Below, in pieces: positions 26,630 to 34,501 of a stretch of DNA of 64,000 nt. The first letter of the stretch is position 1. Each line of letters starts with the position of its first letter. Below the pieces are notes generated by a model. That model worked only from the letters and a program-made list of their open reading frames with translations, made no database searches and was not told the origin of the DNA. Source of the DNA: Acidobacteriota bacterium (GTDB lineage Bacteria; Acidobacteriota; Vicinamibacteria; Fen-336); the NCBI GenBank assembly GCA_011526565.1, contig WYBL01000081.1:62001-126000 (forward strand), written 5' to 3'. Position numbers and translations under genes: made by a program.

Positions 26630-26713
26630 GCGTTTCCTCCTTCGCTAGAGGGCCCTTCGCCCCGCTCGCTGTCGCGAGAGCGGGGCGAAGGGCCCCGCCG
26701 AAGGAGGAAACGC
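26630..26713 (+). promoter_or_regulatory. long hairpin sequestering a ribosome-binding site
   Basis: Outer stem GCGTTTCCTCCTTCG (26630-26644) pairs perfectly with CGAAGGAGGAAACGC (26699-26713). The inner stem is 18 bp, 26650-26667 with 26678-26695 (GGGCCCTTCGCC... with its complement). Internal loops are 5 and 3 nt and the apical loop is 10 nt. The right outer arm contains GGAGGAAA, the ribosome site of ATG 26715, which begins 1 nt after the stem. In RNA the site would be fully paired, which suggests translational control or protection from read-through translation. Confidence 0.7.
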
Positions 26714-26714
26714 G

Positions 26715-27098
26715 ATGGCGACGACGGCACACGACGACAGCCGGACCCGGACGGGGCGAGTGATCGGCCCGGAGCAGTTGCTGGCGTACACGGTGGGGCG
26801 GGGCCGCAGCGGGCGGCGCGACCAGGCGCGGCTGTTCTCGATCGCGCGGGGCAGCGCGTACGAGTGCCAGGCGATCCTGGACATCCTGGAGGACCTGCGA
26901 AGGAACCGCGAGAAGCTGGTAGCAGCGCGGCAGCTCCTGACCCGATGCGTGGCATTGCTGACGGGCCCTGGTGCGGCGAAACGGGTGACACCCGGCAGGG
27001 GGGCCGCCCGTCGTGCGGTCCCCCGTTCTACTTCTGGAGCACCGTCTCCTCGACGTGGACTCCGAGCCCACAGGAACACCAGCACCACTCAGACCTAA
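26715..27098 (+). CDS. truncated four-helix-bundle (S23-type) protein
   Basis: 127 residues from ATG 26715. Residues 35-85 (RLFSIARGSAYECQAILDIL and LLTRCVALLTGP) match the second half of the four-helix-bundle family found in rRNA intervening sequences and retroelement-linked Avd-like proteins. The first two helices of the usual 115-125-residue protein are missing, replaced by a polar, Arg-rich N-terminus. The last 40 residues are Arg/Pro/Ser-rich and may be read-through of non-coding DNA. The ribosome site is buried in a hairpin. It may be a decayed or reshaped copy. Confidence 0.5.
   Translation: MATTAHDDSRTRTGRVIGPEQLLAYTVGRGRSGRRDQARLFSIARGSAYECQAILDILEDLRRNREKLVAARQLLTRCVALLTGPGAAKRVTPGRGAARRAVPRSTSGAPSPRRGLRAHRNTSTTQT
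27028..27090 (-). pseudogene. orphan 3' copy of the downstream small Cys-motif gene
   Basis: On the minus strand, codons W C W C S C G L G V H V E E T V L Q K then TAG (stop 27028-27030) match the end of the gene at 27095-27340 (W C A C G L G V H T E F V E L S D then TAG). Only about 19 codons remain. It lies directly after the intact gene's stop, so it is a remnant of a tandem duplication. Confidence 0.5.
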
Positions 27099-27340
27099 TC
27101 CGACAGCTCAACGAACTCGGTGTGCACGCCCAGGCCACAAGCGCACCAGTGCTCGGCCTCGCTCGCGGTCTCGAACGCGTGCGCCGTCTCACCGCGCGGC
27201 CCTTCGTGTGATGCCCTCCATCTCCGCACGGCCGCCTTGGCACCAGCCTCCGTGCGATGGGCGGAGAGCGTTGTGTGGTTGTCGCACTCCCCGTAGTACC
27301 CGGTTTCCGGCTCCTCGACGACGAGATAGATGTTGTCCAT
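27095..27340 (-). CDS. small protein with WCACGLGVH motif, unknown function
   Basis: 81 residues from ATG 27340 with AGGAG 5 nt upstream. The N-terminus DNIYLVVEEPETGYYGECDN is beta-rich; the middle RTEAGAKAAVRRWRASHEG is helical; the end is HWCACGLGVHTEFVELSD. Cys and His residues in the C-terminal motif suggest metal binding. I do not recognise the family. It is divergent from mcrB, with 80 bp between start codons. Confidence 0.6.
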   Translation of the reverse strand: MDNIYLVVEEPETGYYGECDNHTTLSAHRTEAGAKAAVRRWRASHEGPRGETAHAFETASEAEHWCACGLGVHTEFVELSD

Positions 27341-27420
27341 TCAGCTCCTCTCCTGCAGACACCAAGGCGGGCGAAGGCAGTGTTAGCCTGGCGACTCACC
27401 GCACAAGGACCGGAGGTTCC

Positions 27421-28893
27421 ATGGCAGACAGCCTGAGTGAACTCGCAGAGGTCATTCGCGGGGGCCTGGCAACCGCCCCCAAGGATGGCGTGCGGCCCCT
27501 CCTGAAGAGCCTGTTCGGCGAACGGTTCCACAAACGACACTTCAACGAGAAGATCGACGGCCTGCTCCGCGATGCCTATGGGCTAGCCAGCGGCGCGGCA
27601 GAGGGCGTCCCGTTCGCGGGCCTCCTCCATCCGGACTCCACGCCTTCGGGCGCGTACGGGGGAGCAAGCCTGGCCTGGTTCCCGACCCAGGACGCAGGCA
27701 GCCTGATCACGTTCGTCGTGGGGACGGCTGGGCTGTCGCCGGACGAGGGGATGCTCACGAGGCCGGGCCACCGGCGACGGGTTGTCGCGCTGCGACGGCA
27801 CCTGAAGTCGCTGGGAGTCCGCGCCTGGACAAAGGCGGACCCGTCATCGCTCGGAGAGCCCCTGCCCAAGGCCGCGCGCGACGAGTTCAACGGATTCGAT
27901 CGCGTGTTCCAGCGCTACGGCGGCGAGATCTACTGCATGGCCCACGTCCCCGACAGCGCGGGACTCGCCCGTCAGGTCGTGGGGGCGTTCCTCGACCTCT
28001 ATGCCCACGAGCGGGGCTGGGAGACGCTGAAGGCCTGGAAACCGGAATCGGATGCGTTGCTCGGTGCCGTGTGGAATCGCGCATTCGAGGCGGTCACTCC
28101 CGAACAGGTGAACCGAGTGCTTCGATCGAGGCGGTTCGTGATCCTGCAAGGCCCACCGGGGACCGGCAAGACGCGCCTGGCTGAGCAGGTGCGTCGGGAC
28201 TTCTTCGGCGGCCATGGGCACACGGTACAGTTCCACCCTGCGGTGACGTACGAGGACTTCCTCGTCGGCCTCTCACCCGACGCAAAGGCCAGCCAACTGC
28301 TTTTTGGTGTGCGCGAAGGCCATCTCTTGAAGGCGGCCAGGAAGGCGCGGGAGCGCGACGCACTTCTCGTTCTGGACGAGATCAACCGTGCCGATCTCTC
28401 CAAGGTGCTGGGCGAAGCCGTGTTCCTCTTCGAGCCGAAGGAGGTCGGGGGGGCCGCGGCCCGAAGGGTTCGGCTGACTCACGCCGTGGAAGACAGCGAT
28501 GAGTTCGCGCTCCCGGAAGGGCTCTACGTCCTGGGCACGATGAACACGGCGGACCGCAGCACGGCCCCGCTGGACATCGCCATCCGACGACGCTTCGCCT
28601 TCGTGACGGTCTCTCCGGATCGCTCGGTGATCGAGGCGCAGGGGCTTCCTCTCGCCCTCGAGGCGTTTGACCGGCTGGCCGACGTATTCATCGAGCACGC
28701 CCCGGACGACGCGCTCGACCTCCTTCCCGGGCACTCGTACTTCCTGGCTGGCGACGAAGCCGCCCTGAAGGAACGCTTCCGCTACGAACTCGTACCGTTG
28801 CTCGACGAATACCTCCGGCAGGGCCTCATCGGTCCGGCCGCTTCGGAGCTGCAGGCCGTACGCGATGGGATCGCTGACGCCGCCAGTGCCTGA
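27421..28893 (+). CDS. mcrB: McrB-type AAA+ NTPase of a type IV restriction system
   Basis: 490 residues from ATG 27421 behind GGAGG (5 nt). Residues 1-205 form an unrecognised N-terminal domain, the likely DNA-recognition part. The AAA+ core has Walker A GPPGTGKTRLAEQ (about 244), Walker B LLVLDEINRADLSK (about 318), the McrB-type sensor TMNTADRST (about 373) and the arginine finger IRRRFAF. McrB translocates on modified DNA and recruits the McrC nuclease. The mcrC start lies inside the end of this gene (29-nt overlap). Third codon positions look less G/C-biased than in neighbouring core genes. Confidence 0.88.
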   Translation: MADSLSELAEVIRGGLATAPKDGVRPLLKSLFGERFHKRHFNEKIDGLLRDAYGLASGAAEGVPFAGLLHPDSTPSGAYGGASLAWFPTQDAGSLITFVVGTAGLSPDEGMLTRPGHRRRVVALRRHLKSLGVRAWTKADPSSLGEPLPKAARDEFNGFDRVFQRYGGEIYCMAHVPDSAGLARQVVGAFLDLYAHERGWETLKAWKPESDALLGAVWNRAFEAVTPEQVNRVLRSRRFVILQGPPGTGKTRLAEQVRRDFFGGHGHTVQFHPAVTYEDFLVGLSPDAKASQLLFGVREGHLLKAARKARERDALLVLDEINRADLSKVLGEAVFLFEPKEVGGAAARRVRLTHAVEDSDEFALPEGLYVLGTMNTADRSTAPLDIAIRRRFAFVTVSPDRSVIEAQGLPLALEAFDRLADVFIEHAPDDALDLLPGHSYFLAGDEAALKERFRYELVPLLDEYLRQGLIGPAASELQAVRDGIADAASA

Positions 28894-30319
28894 ACCTCGC
28901 CGCCGCAACCGAGGGGGGACGCTGCGGCGCGTCTCGCACCCATTCCGCGCACAACGCGAGAAGCCGCTCATTCATCTGACGGACCACGGCACGGCGCTCA
29001 TCGTGAATCCAGCGCTCTACGCACCACCCCAACGCGACAGAGGCTGGGGCACCTTCATCGAGGGCTTCGTGCGAGCCAACGAGGCTGCCCTCGCCCGCCT
29101 CGATTGCCGGCTGGAGGTCGCTGCCGAGTCCTTCGGCGCGGCCGTCCGCATCCATCCGGGCGGGCACACGGGCGCCGTACCGCTGCGCTCTGCCCAGTCA
29201 CGGGCGGTGGTCGGCGGGCTGGTCGTTCGCCCGCGATTCGAATGGGCCGGGGTCGGCCGCGTGCTGCGGGAGACGGGGTGGGCCGCGGCACCCGAGTTCC
29301 TCGACATGCCTCTGGTCCCCGGCAGCGGCCGCGAAGTGCCTCCATGGGTGCTCGCCGCTCCGGTGATCGGGCGCCTGGGCGAACTGCTCCGGTCCGCGCG
29401 GCGCGGGTACCAGGACAAGGTGGACGACCTCAGGATGCCGCGGGGGCGCATTCTGTGGCCCGAGTACTCCGGGCGCCGCTTGAACACCGGGCGATGGGAA
29501 AGCCTCCCGTGCCGCTACCCGGATCTGAGTTCCGACCCGAAGCTTCGCCGATGGATCCGGTGGGGACTTGAACGCGTCCGCACGGACCTGGTCACGGCTG
29601 GCGGCCGGGACCCACTTGCGCTTGCGCTCGCGAGGGAGGCGACTCGGTTGGCACAGTCCATCGCCGAGGCGCCGCTCTTCCCGTCCCGACACGACCTGCA
29701 GAAGGTGGAGCGGGTCGACGCGCTGTTCAGTGCCGCCCTCGGTCGTGGCCTGCAAGCGCTCGGTTGGCTCGTGGATGAACGTGGCCTGGGTGGCGGGCGG
29801 GAGATGGACGGGCTTGCTTGGACCCTGAGGCTCGATCGGCTGTGGGAGCTGTACGTCACAGCCCAGCTGGCGCAGCAGGCCCGGATCACCGGCGGCCAAC
29901 TCTTCGCCGGACATCGTGGGCAAACGATATTTCCGCTACGGTGGGACGACCCTGGAATTCGCTCGATGGGCCACCTCTCCCCCGACATCGTCATGCGCCG
30001 GCAGGATGAGCTGCTCATCTACGACGCCAAGTACAAGGCACATCTTGCCGAGCTGGATGCGTCGGGGTGGGCACGAATGACCGACGCGTGGCGCGAATCC
30101 CATCGCGCCGATGTTCACCAGGCCCTCGCCTACGCGGCCCTGTTTGAGTGTCGCAAGGTGACGACGACACTCGTGTATCCCCTGCGACCGGTGACATTCG
30201 AGGCTCTGCGCCTGCGCGGGCGGGACGTCGCCTCCGCGGAATTGCTCCACGGCGGGCGGCAGCTCACTCTGCGGCTGCAAGGCCTGCCCTTCGGCACACC
30301 GTCCCGCTCAGGCGGCTGA
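28865..30319 (+). CDS. mcrC: McrC-type PD-(D/E)XK nuclease subunit
   Basis: 484 residues from ATG 28865, overlapping mcrB by 29 nt. The N-terminal half (RKPL-like start, then GWGTFIEGFVRANEAALARL) matches the McrB-binding part of the 5-methylcytosine restriction McrC family. The C-terminal nuclease core shows SPDIVMRRQDELLIYDAKYK (about residues 372-391), the D...DxK catalytic signature. Together with McrB it would cleave modified foreign DNA. It is the last gene of the island before repeat array D. Confidence 0.85.
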   Translation: MGSLTPPVPEPRRRNRGGTLRRVSHPFRAQREKPLIHLTDHGTALIVNPALYAPPQRDRGWGTFIEGFVRANEAALARLDCRLEVAAESFGAAVRIHPGGHTGAVPLRSAQSRAVVGGLVVRPRFEWAGVGRVLRETGWAAAPEFLDMPLVPGSGREVPPWVLAAPVIGRLGELLRSARRGYQDKVDDLRMPRGRILWPEYSGRRLNTGRWESLPCRYPDLSSDPKLRRWIRWGLERVRTDLVTAGGRDPLALALAREATRLAQSIAEAPLFPSRHDLQKVERVDALFSAALGRGLQALGWLVDERGLGGGREMDGLAWTLRLDRLWELYVTAQLAQQARITGGQLFAGHRGQTIFPLRWDDPGIRSMGHLSPDIVMRRQDELLIYDAKYKAHLAELDASGWARMTDAWRESHRADVHQALAYAALFECRKVTTTLVYPLRPVTFEALRLRGRDVASAELLHGGRQLTLRLQGLPFGTPSRSGG

Positions 30320-30364
30320 CGTGCCAGGCGAAGGGCCGCCGAGAAGAACTCAAATCGGACTTTA

Positions 30365-30388
30365 GTTTTGTCAAATTGCTGACAAAAC
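30365..30388. repeat. AT-rich inverted repeat without an adjacent gene start
   Basis: GTTTTGTCA (30365-30373), AATTGC, TGACAAAAC (30380-30388): a 9-bp perfect inverted repeat in a short AT-rich patch after mcrC. It looks like an operator for a winged-helix regulator, but no gene starts nearby on either strand. It may be the remnant of a lost locus. Confidence 0.5.
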
Positions 30389-30437
30389 GAGGCTTAGGGG
30401 CTGCTCCGGCCCGATTCCGAGTCTCCCGAAGGCCCTC

Positions 30438-30536
30438 CAGGTCCTGGTCCCGGTCCTGGTCCGGGTCTCGGTCGTGTTCCCGCGTCCGGAGCCGGCCCGG
30501 GATCGCGACCCGGGACAGGGACCGGGGTCAGGAACC
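30438..30536. repeat. GRTCCY hexamer array D (imperfect palindrome)
   Basis: Left arm AGGTCCTGGTCCCGGTCC, TGGTCCGGGTC (about 30439-30468); right arm CCCGGGATCGCGACCCGGG, CAGGGACCGGGGTCAGG (about 30497-30533). It sits between mcrC and the VTT-type membrane protein and closes the accessory island on the right. Confidence 0.7.
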
Positions 30537-30547
30537 GGCGAGGCCTC

Positions 30548-31009
30548 TCAGCCCGCCAGGTACCTCGGGAGGTAGAAGACCACCGAGAAGCGGAGGATGC
30601 GGCCGAAGGTGCCGATGGCCATGAAGGTCCAGAAGGACATGTTCAGCATGCCGGCCGCCACGCTGACCGCGTAGAAGGGCGGGAAGCCGGTGATCGCCGA
30701 GAGCAGGACCACCGCGTCCGCGCCCTTCTCGTGGCGGTGGAGCGACTCGCTGGCCTTGTGGATCTTCTCCTTCGCGCGCAGCAGCCAGGGCATCGTGATC
30801 GCGCCCTTGCCGACCTGGTAGAGAATCGCCTTGGCGATCATCTGGCCGAGGGTCGTCGAGGCGATGATCGAGGCGGCCGGGGCCTGGGACAGGGCGGCCA
30901 TGCCGGCGATGTAGACCTCGATGTTGACGAAAGGCACGAGGCCGCTCACGATTCCCACCCCCAGGCTCGAGACGAAGTAGCCGGGGTCCCACGCTCCGAG
31001 GCCGTTCAC
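30548..31009 (-). CDS. small VTT/YqaA-type integral membrane protein
   Basis: 153 residues from ATG 31009. Hydrophobic segments: SSLGVGIVSGLVPFVNIEVY, ASIIASTTLGQMIAKAILY, AVVLLSAITGFPPFYAVSVA and FWTFMAIGTFGRILRFSVV. The G.PP.Y..S...G.......F......GR..R pattern is that of YqaA/DedA-related (VTT) proteins, which act in membrane lipid handling. The gene is divergent from the GMC oxidoreductase, 38 bp apart. Confidence 0.7.
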   Translation of the reverse strand: MNGLGAWDPGYFVSSLGVGIVSGLVPFVNIEVYIAGMAALSQAPAASIIASTTLGQMIAKAILYQVGKGAITMPWLLRAKEKIHKASESLHRHEKGADAVVLLSAITGFPPFYAVSVAAGMLNMSFWTFMAIGTFGRILRFSVVFYLPRYLAG

Positions 31010-31047
31010 GCAAGCACCTCGGCTTCCCAGGAGGACAGAGAAAGAAG

Positions 31048-32613
31048 ATGAGCCCCGGGCGCCGGGACTGGGACGTGATCGTGATCGGGTCGGGCTTCGG
31101 GGGCGCGTTCGTCGCCGACCCGCTGGTGCGCGCCGGCGCGCGGGTGCTGATGCTCGAGCGCGGGGGGCACGTCACGCGCGGCCCCCACAACTGGGCCGCG
31201 CAGGGCTCGATGGACCTGACGCCCTACGCCACCGGCGAGGCCGCGTTCCGCGCCGAGGCCGGCGGGCAGAACCCGGTCATGCACGTGACCGGGTGCGTCG
31301 GCGGCCAGTCGGTGTTCTACGGCGGTGTCTCGTTCCGCATGCGCGAGCGCGACTTCGAGCCGGACCCGGAGATCGTCGGCGACAGCGGCGCGCTGTGGCC
31401 GATCGGCTACGCCGACCTCGAGACGTACTACGCCGACGTCGAGAAGCGGCTCGACGTCGCGGGCATCGCCGGCGCCGACCCGACCGAGCCCGACCGCCGG
31501 GGCGAGCCCTATCCGCAGGCGCCGCCGCCGTTCTCCCCCACCGCGAAGCGGGTCGCCGACGCCGGGCGCGAACTGGGCCTGAAGCCCTTCCCGCTGCCGC
31601 TCGCGATCCACTACAGAAAAGAGGAAGGGCGCGAGGGCTGCATCGCCTGCCCCACCTGCGACACCTTCGCCTGCGCGATCGGGGCCAAGAACGACCTCGC
31701 CACCGGCGTGATCCCCGACCTGGTCCGCCGCGGGCTGGAACTGCGGCCGCACATGGCGGTCGTCGGCCTGCACGAGAAGGGGGGCCGGATCGCCGAGGTG
31801 GAGTGCATCGACCGCACCCGCGCGGTTCGCGTATCCTTCACGGCCGCCACCGTGATCCTGGCGGGCGGGGCGATCGCCTCGCCCCACCTGTTGCTGGCCA
31901 CGGGGCTTGCCGGGAAGAACCCCGCCGCCGACGTGGTGGGGCGCTACCTGTGCCGGCACGTCAACGGCATCGCGCTCGGCTGCTTCGCGAGCCTGCCCGA
32001 CGGCGGCAAGCAGTTCCACAAGCAGGTGGGGTTCCACGATTTCTACTACGGCCACGAACGCATCGGCACGCCGCGCGGGCGGCTCGGCTCGGTCCAGTCG
32101 CTGCAAACGCCTCCTCTCGCGCTGGTCCAGGCCAACGCCCCCCGCCTCGTCGCGCCTTTCCTCGGCCCCGGCGTGCGCCGGCTCACCGGGCTCCTGGTGA
32201 TGGCCGAAGACCAGCCGCGCCCGGAGAACCGGGTGCGGATCGACGCCGGCGCGCGCGACCAGTTCGGCCTGCCGCTGCCGGTGGTGCGCCAAATCTACAC
32301 CGAGCGCGACGAACAGGCGCGCCGCGCGCTGTTCCGCGAGGCCGGCCGGGTCCTGAAGCGCGCCGGCGCGATGTTCGTCTACAACCACAAGATCAGGACG
32401 TTCTCCCACGTCTGCGGCACCGTGCGCATGGGCGACGACCCGAAGCGCAACCCGCTCGACCGCTTCTGCCGCTTCCGCGGCGTGGACAACCTGCACGTGG
32501 TCGACGCCTCTTTCTTCCCCACCGCGGGCGGCGTCAACCCGAGCCTGACGATCGCGGCCAACGCGCTGCGCGTGGGCCAGGCCCTCGTCCACGGCCTGCC
32601 GGCTCAGGCCTGA
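31048..32613 (+). CDS. GMC-family FAD-dependent oxidoreductase
   Basis: 521 residues from ATG 31048. FAD-binding motif IGSGFGGAFV (residues 12-21), GCVGGQSVFYGGVSFR as the second GMC signature region, and the C-terminal HVCGTVRMGDDP...VDASFFPTAGGVNPSLT substrate/FAD motif. An insertion CIACPTCDTFACAIGAKND (about 194-212) adds four cysteines, as in cholesterol-oxidase-like and related GMC members. First gene of an operon with an oxidoreductase (10 bp gap) and an internally duplicated membrane protein. The substrate is unknown; sugars, alcohols or sterols are possible. Confidence 0.87.
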   Translation: MSPGRRDWDVIVIGSGFGGAFVADPLVRAGARVLMLERGGHVTRGPHNWAAQGSMDLTPYATGEAAFRAEAGGQNPVMHVTGCVGGQSVFYGGVSFRMRERDFEPDPEIVGDSGALWPIGYADLETYYADVEKRLDVAGIAGADPTEPDRRGEPYPQAPPPFSPTAKRVADAGRELGLKPFPLPLAIHYRKEEGREGCIACPTCDTFACAIGAKNDLATGVIPDLVRRGLELRPHMAVVGLHEKGGRIAEVECIDRTRAVRVSFTAATVILAGGAIASPHLLLATGLAGKNPAADVVGRYLCRHVNGIALGCFASLPDGGKQFHKQVGFHDFYYGHERIGTPRGRLGSVQSLQTPPLALVQANAPRLVAPFLGPGVRRLTGLLVMAEDQPRPENRVRIDAGARDQFGLPLPVVRQIYTERDEQARRALFREAGRVLKRAGAMFVYNHKIRTFSHVCGTVRMGDDPKRNPLDRFCRFRGVDNLHVVDASFFPTAGGVNPSLTIAANALRVGQALVHGLPAQA

Positions 32614-32623
32614 GCGAAGACCG

Positions 32624-33580
32624 GTGAACGCCCCGCTCCGCATCGCGCTGCTCGGCTGCGGCTACGCCGCGCGGCTGCACGCCACGGCGCTGAAGCCGAT
32701 GGCGGACGCGGTGCGGCTGCTGGCCGCCAGTCGCGAGCGCGCGCGGGCCGAGGCCTTCGCCCGCGAGTGGGGCACGGGCGTGCTCGACTCCTACGAAGCC
32801 GCGATCGCCTCGCCCGAGGTCGACGCGGTCGCGGTGCTGACGCCGCCCGACTCGCACGAGGCGCTGACGATGCAGGCGCTCGCCGCGGGCAAGCACGTGA
32901 TCGTCGAGAAGCCCGCCTTCCCGCGCGCGGCCACCTTCGGGCCCGTCGCCGAGGCCGCGAGCCGCGCCGGGAAGCAGGTGCTGGTCGCCGAGAACTACTA
33001 CTACAAGCCGCTGGCCGTCACCCTGCGCGGGCTGCTGCGCGAGGGGGCGATCGGCGAGCCGCGCTTCGTGCTCGTCAACGCGATGAAGGAGCAGAAGGTC
33101 GACGGCTGGCGGCAGGACCCGGCGGTCGGCGGCGGCGCGCTGTACGAGGGCGGCATCCACTGGGTGAGCCTGATGGCGGGACTGGGGCTGACCGTGAAGC
33201 GCGCGCGCGGCGCCTTTCCCGCTCACGCCGGCGCGCCCGAACGCGCGGCGCTCGCCACGTTCGAGTACGACGAGGGCGCGGTCGGCGCGCTGGTGCACTC
33301 GTGGGAGCAGCCGTCGCCGCTGAAGGGCCTGCGGCTGTCGCGGATCTTCGGCCGCGACGGGTCGGTCGCCTTCGAGTCGAACGGCCTGTTCGTGTTCGTG
33401 TGGGGACGGCGCAAGACGCTGCTGCTCCCCGGCGGCCTGCGCGACCTGACGGGTCGCGGGGCGATGTGGCGCGACTTCCTGGCGGCGATGGCCACGGGAC
33501 GCGCGCCGGAGATGGACCTGGCGCGGGCCCGGCGCGACCTGGAGCTCGTGGAGGAGATCGGCGCCGGCGCCGGCGCCTGA
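32624..33580 (+). CDS. Gfo/Idh/MocA-family NAD(P)-dependent oxidoreductase
   Basis: 318 residues from GTG 32624. Rossmann motif LLGCGYAARLH (about 9-19), and the family signature AAGKHVIVEKPAFP with the catalytic Lys of EKP. It also has GWRQDPAVGGGALYEGGIHW. Acts on a sugar or cyclitol derivative in the cytoplasm. With the GMC enzyme upstream and the membrane protein 33 bp downstream, it suggests a small oxidation pathway, possibly for a sugar or a lipid headgroup. Confidence 0.87.
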   Translation: MNAPLRIALLGCGYAARLHATALKPMADAVRLLAASRERARAEAFAREWGTGVLDSYEAAIASPEVDAVAVLTPPDSHEALTMQALAAGKHVIVEKPAFPRAATFGPVAEAASRAGKQVLVAENYYYKPLAVTLRGLLREGAIGEPRFVLVNAMKEQKVDGWRQDPAVGGGALYEGGIHWVSLMAGLGLTVKRARGAFPAHAGAPERAALATFEYDEGAVGALVHSWEQPSPLKGLRLSRIFGRDGSVAFESNGLFVFVWGRRKTLLLPGGLRDLTGRGAMWRDFLAAMATGRAPEMDLARARRDLELVEEIGAGAGA

Positions 33581-33613
33581 CGGACTTTCGAGAGAAGAGA
33601 CGAAGGAGACGAA

Positions 33614-34438
33614 ATGGACTTTCTGGCCGCCCTCGCGGTGGGGATCATCGCTGGCACCCACACCGCCACCTGGGGCATGTACAAGGACGCCCCGCACGAG
33701 GGCTTCCGCCACTACCCGCGCAGCATCTTCACCGCCGCGGTGCTGGCGCCGCTGATCTACTGGGGCTTCTCGTACGTGCCGCTGCTGGCGTTCGACCCGA
33801 TGAGCGCGCGCGGCATCGTGCTGCTGTTCGGCCTCACCTACTGCGCGGAGCGCGGCGCCACGGAGTTCTACAAGACCTTCGTCCGCTTCGAGGACCAGAG
33901 CAAGTACACGATCCCGATGCAGTTCCACGTGTTCGGCAACGTGATCCCGGCCGGCGGCAAGCGCTGGGCGATCGCCATCGCGCACGTGATCGTCGTGCTC
34001 GTCTCGGTGTTCCTGATCCACCTGCACAACGTGCCGGACGAGCCGATCAGCATCGTCAAGTTCCTGCTGCTGGGCTCGGTGGGCGGCTGGCTGTCGGCCT
34101 TCGGCGGCGCCTTCAAGGACGCCCCGATCGAGGGCTTCCACACCTTCAAGTTCTTCCGCAGCCCGGCGCTGGCCGCGTTCTACTCGTGGCTGCTGTCGTT
34201 CCTGACCGACTCGTACATGATCGGCGCGGTCGGCGGCCTCGGCTACACGGTGGCGACGATCGAGACCTACAAGACGTTCTTCTTCCCGAACGTGCCGCGC
34301 GGCAAGTTCGCGGGCAAGCCGGTGCTGTTCCCCGAGCACCTCGAGACGCGGAAGAAGTTCGTCCCGATCTACTTCGGCATCTGGCTGTTCGTGATCGTCA
34401 GCATCGCCCAGGCGATCCGCGTCCAGTACTTCCTGTAG
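33614..34438 (+). CDS. integral membrane protein with an internal duplication (KDAPxEGF...YKTF)
   Basis: 274 residues from ATG 33614 with AAGGAG 6 nt upstream. About six hydrophobic segments. The motif KDAPHEGF (24-31) recurs as KDAPIEGF (168-175). TEFYKTFV (83-90) recurs as IETYKTFF (216-223). Each half thus carries K-D-A-P-x-E-G-F, an RS pair, two hydrophobic helices and Y-K-T-F, a tandem duplication that should give two-fold pseudo-symmetry. I do not recognise the family. As the last gene of the oxidoreductase operon it might transport or modify the same substrate. Confidence 0.75.
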   Translation: MDFLAALAVGIIAGTHTATWGMYKDAPHEGFRHYPRSIFTAAVLAPLIYWGFSYVPLLAFDPMSARGIVLLFGLTYCAERGATEFYKTFVRFEDQSKYTIPMQFHVFGNVIPAGGKRWAIAIAHVIVVLVSVFLIHLHNVPDEPISIVKFLLLGSVGGWLSAFGGAFKDAPIEGFHTFKFFRSPALAAFYSWLLSFLTDSYMIGAVGGLGYTVATIETYKTFFFPNVPRGKFAGKPVLFPEHLETRKKFVPIYFGIWLFVIVSIAQAIRVQYFL

Positions 34439-34444
34439 GTCTGC

Positions 34445-34477
34445 CGGTGCCGTCGCCAGCTTCCGGCGACGGCACCG
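34445..34477. terminator. hairpin terminator after the oxidoreductase operon
   Basis: CGGTGCCGTCGCC (34445-34457) pairs with GGCGACGGCACCG (34465-34477), 13 bp, loop AGCTTCC, 6 bp after the stop. There is no U-tract. Confidence 0.6.
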
Positions 34478-34501
34478 CGACCACCGTGCTAGCCTCCGAG
34501 C

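Noticed and set aside
23774-30536. CRISPR array
   Set aside because: The GRTCCY units are contiguous hexamers with no unique spacers and no cas genes nearby.
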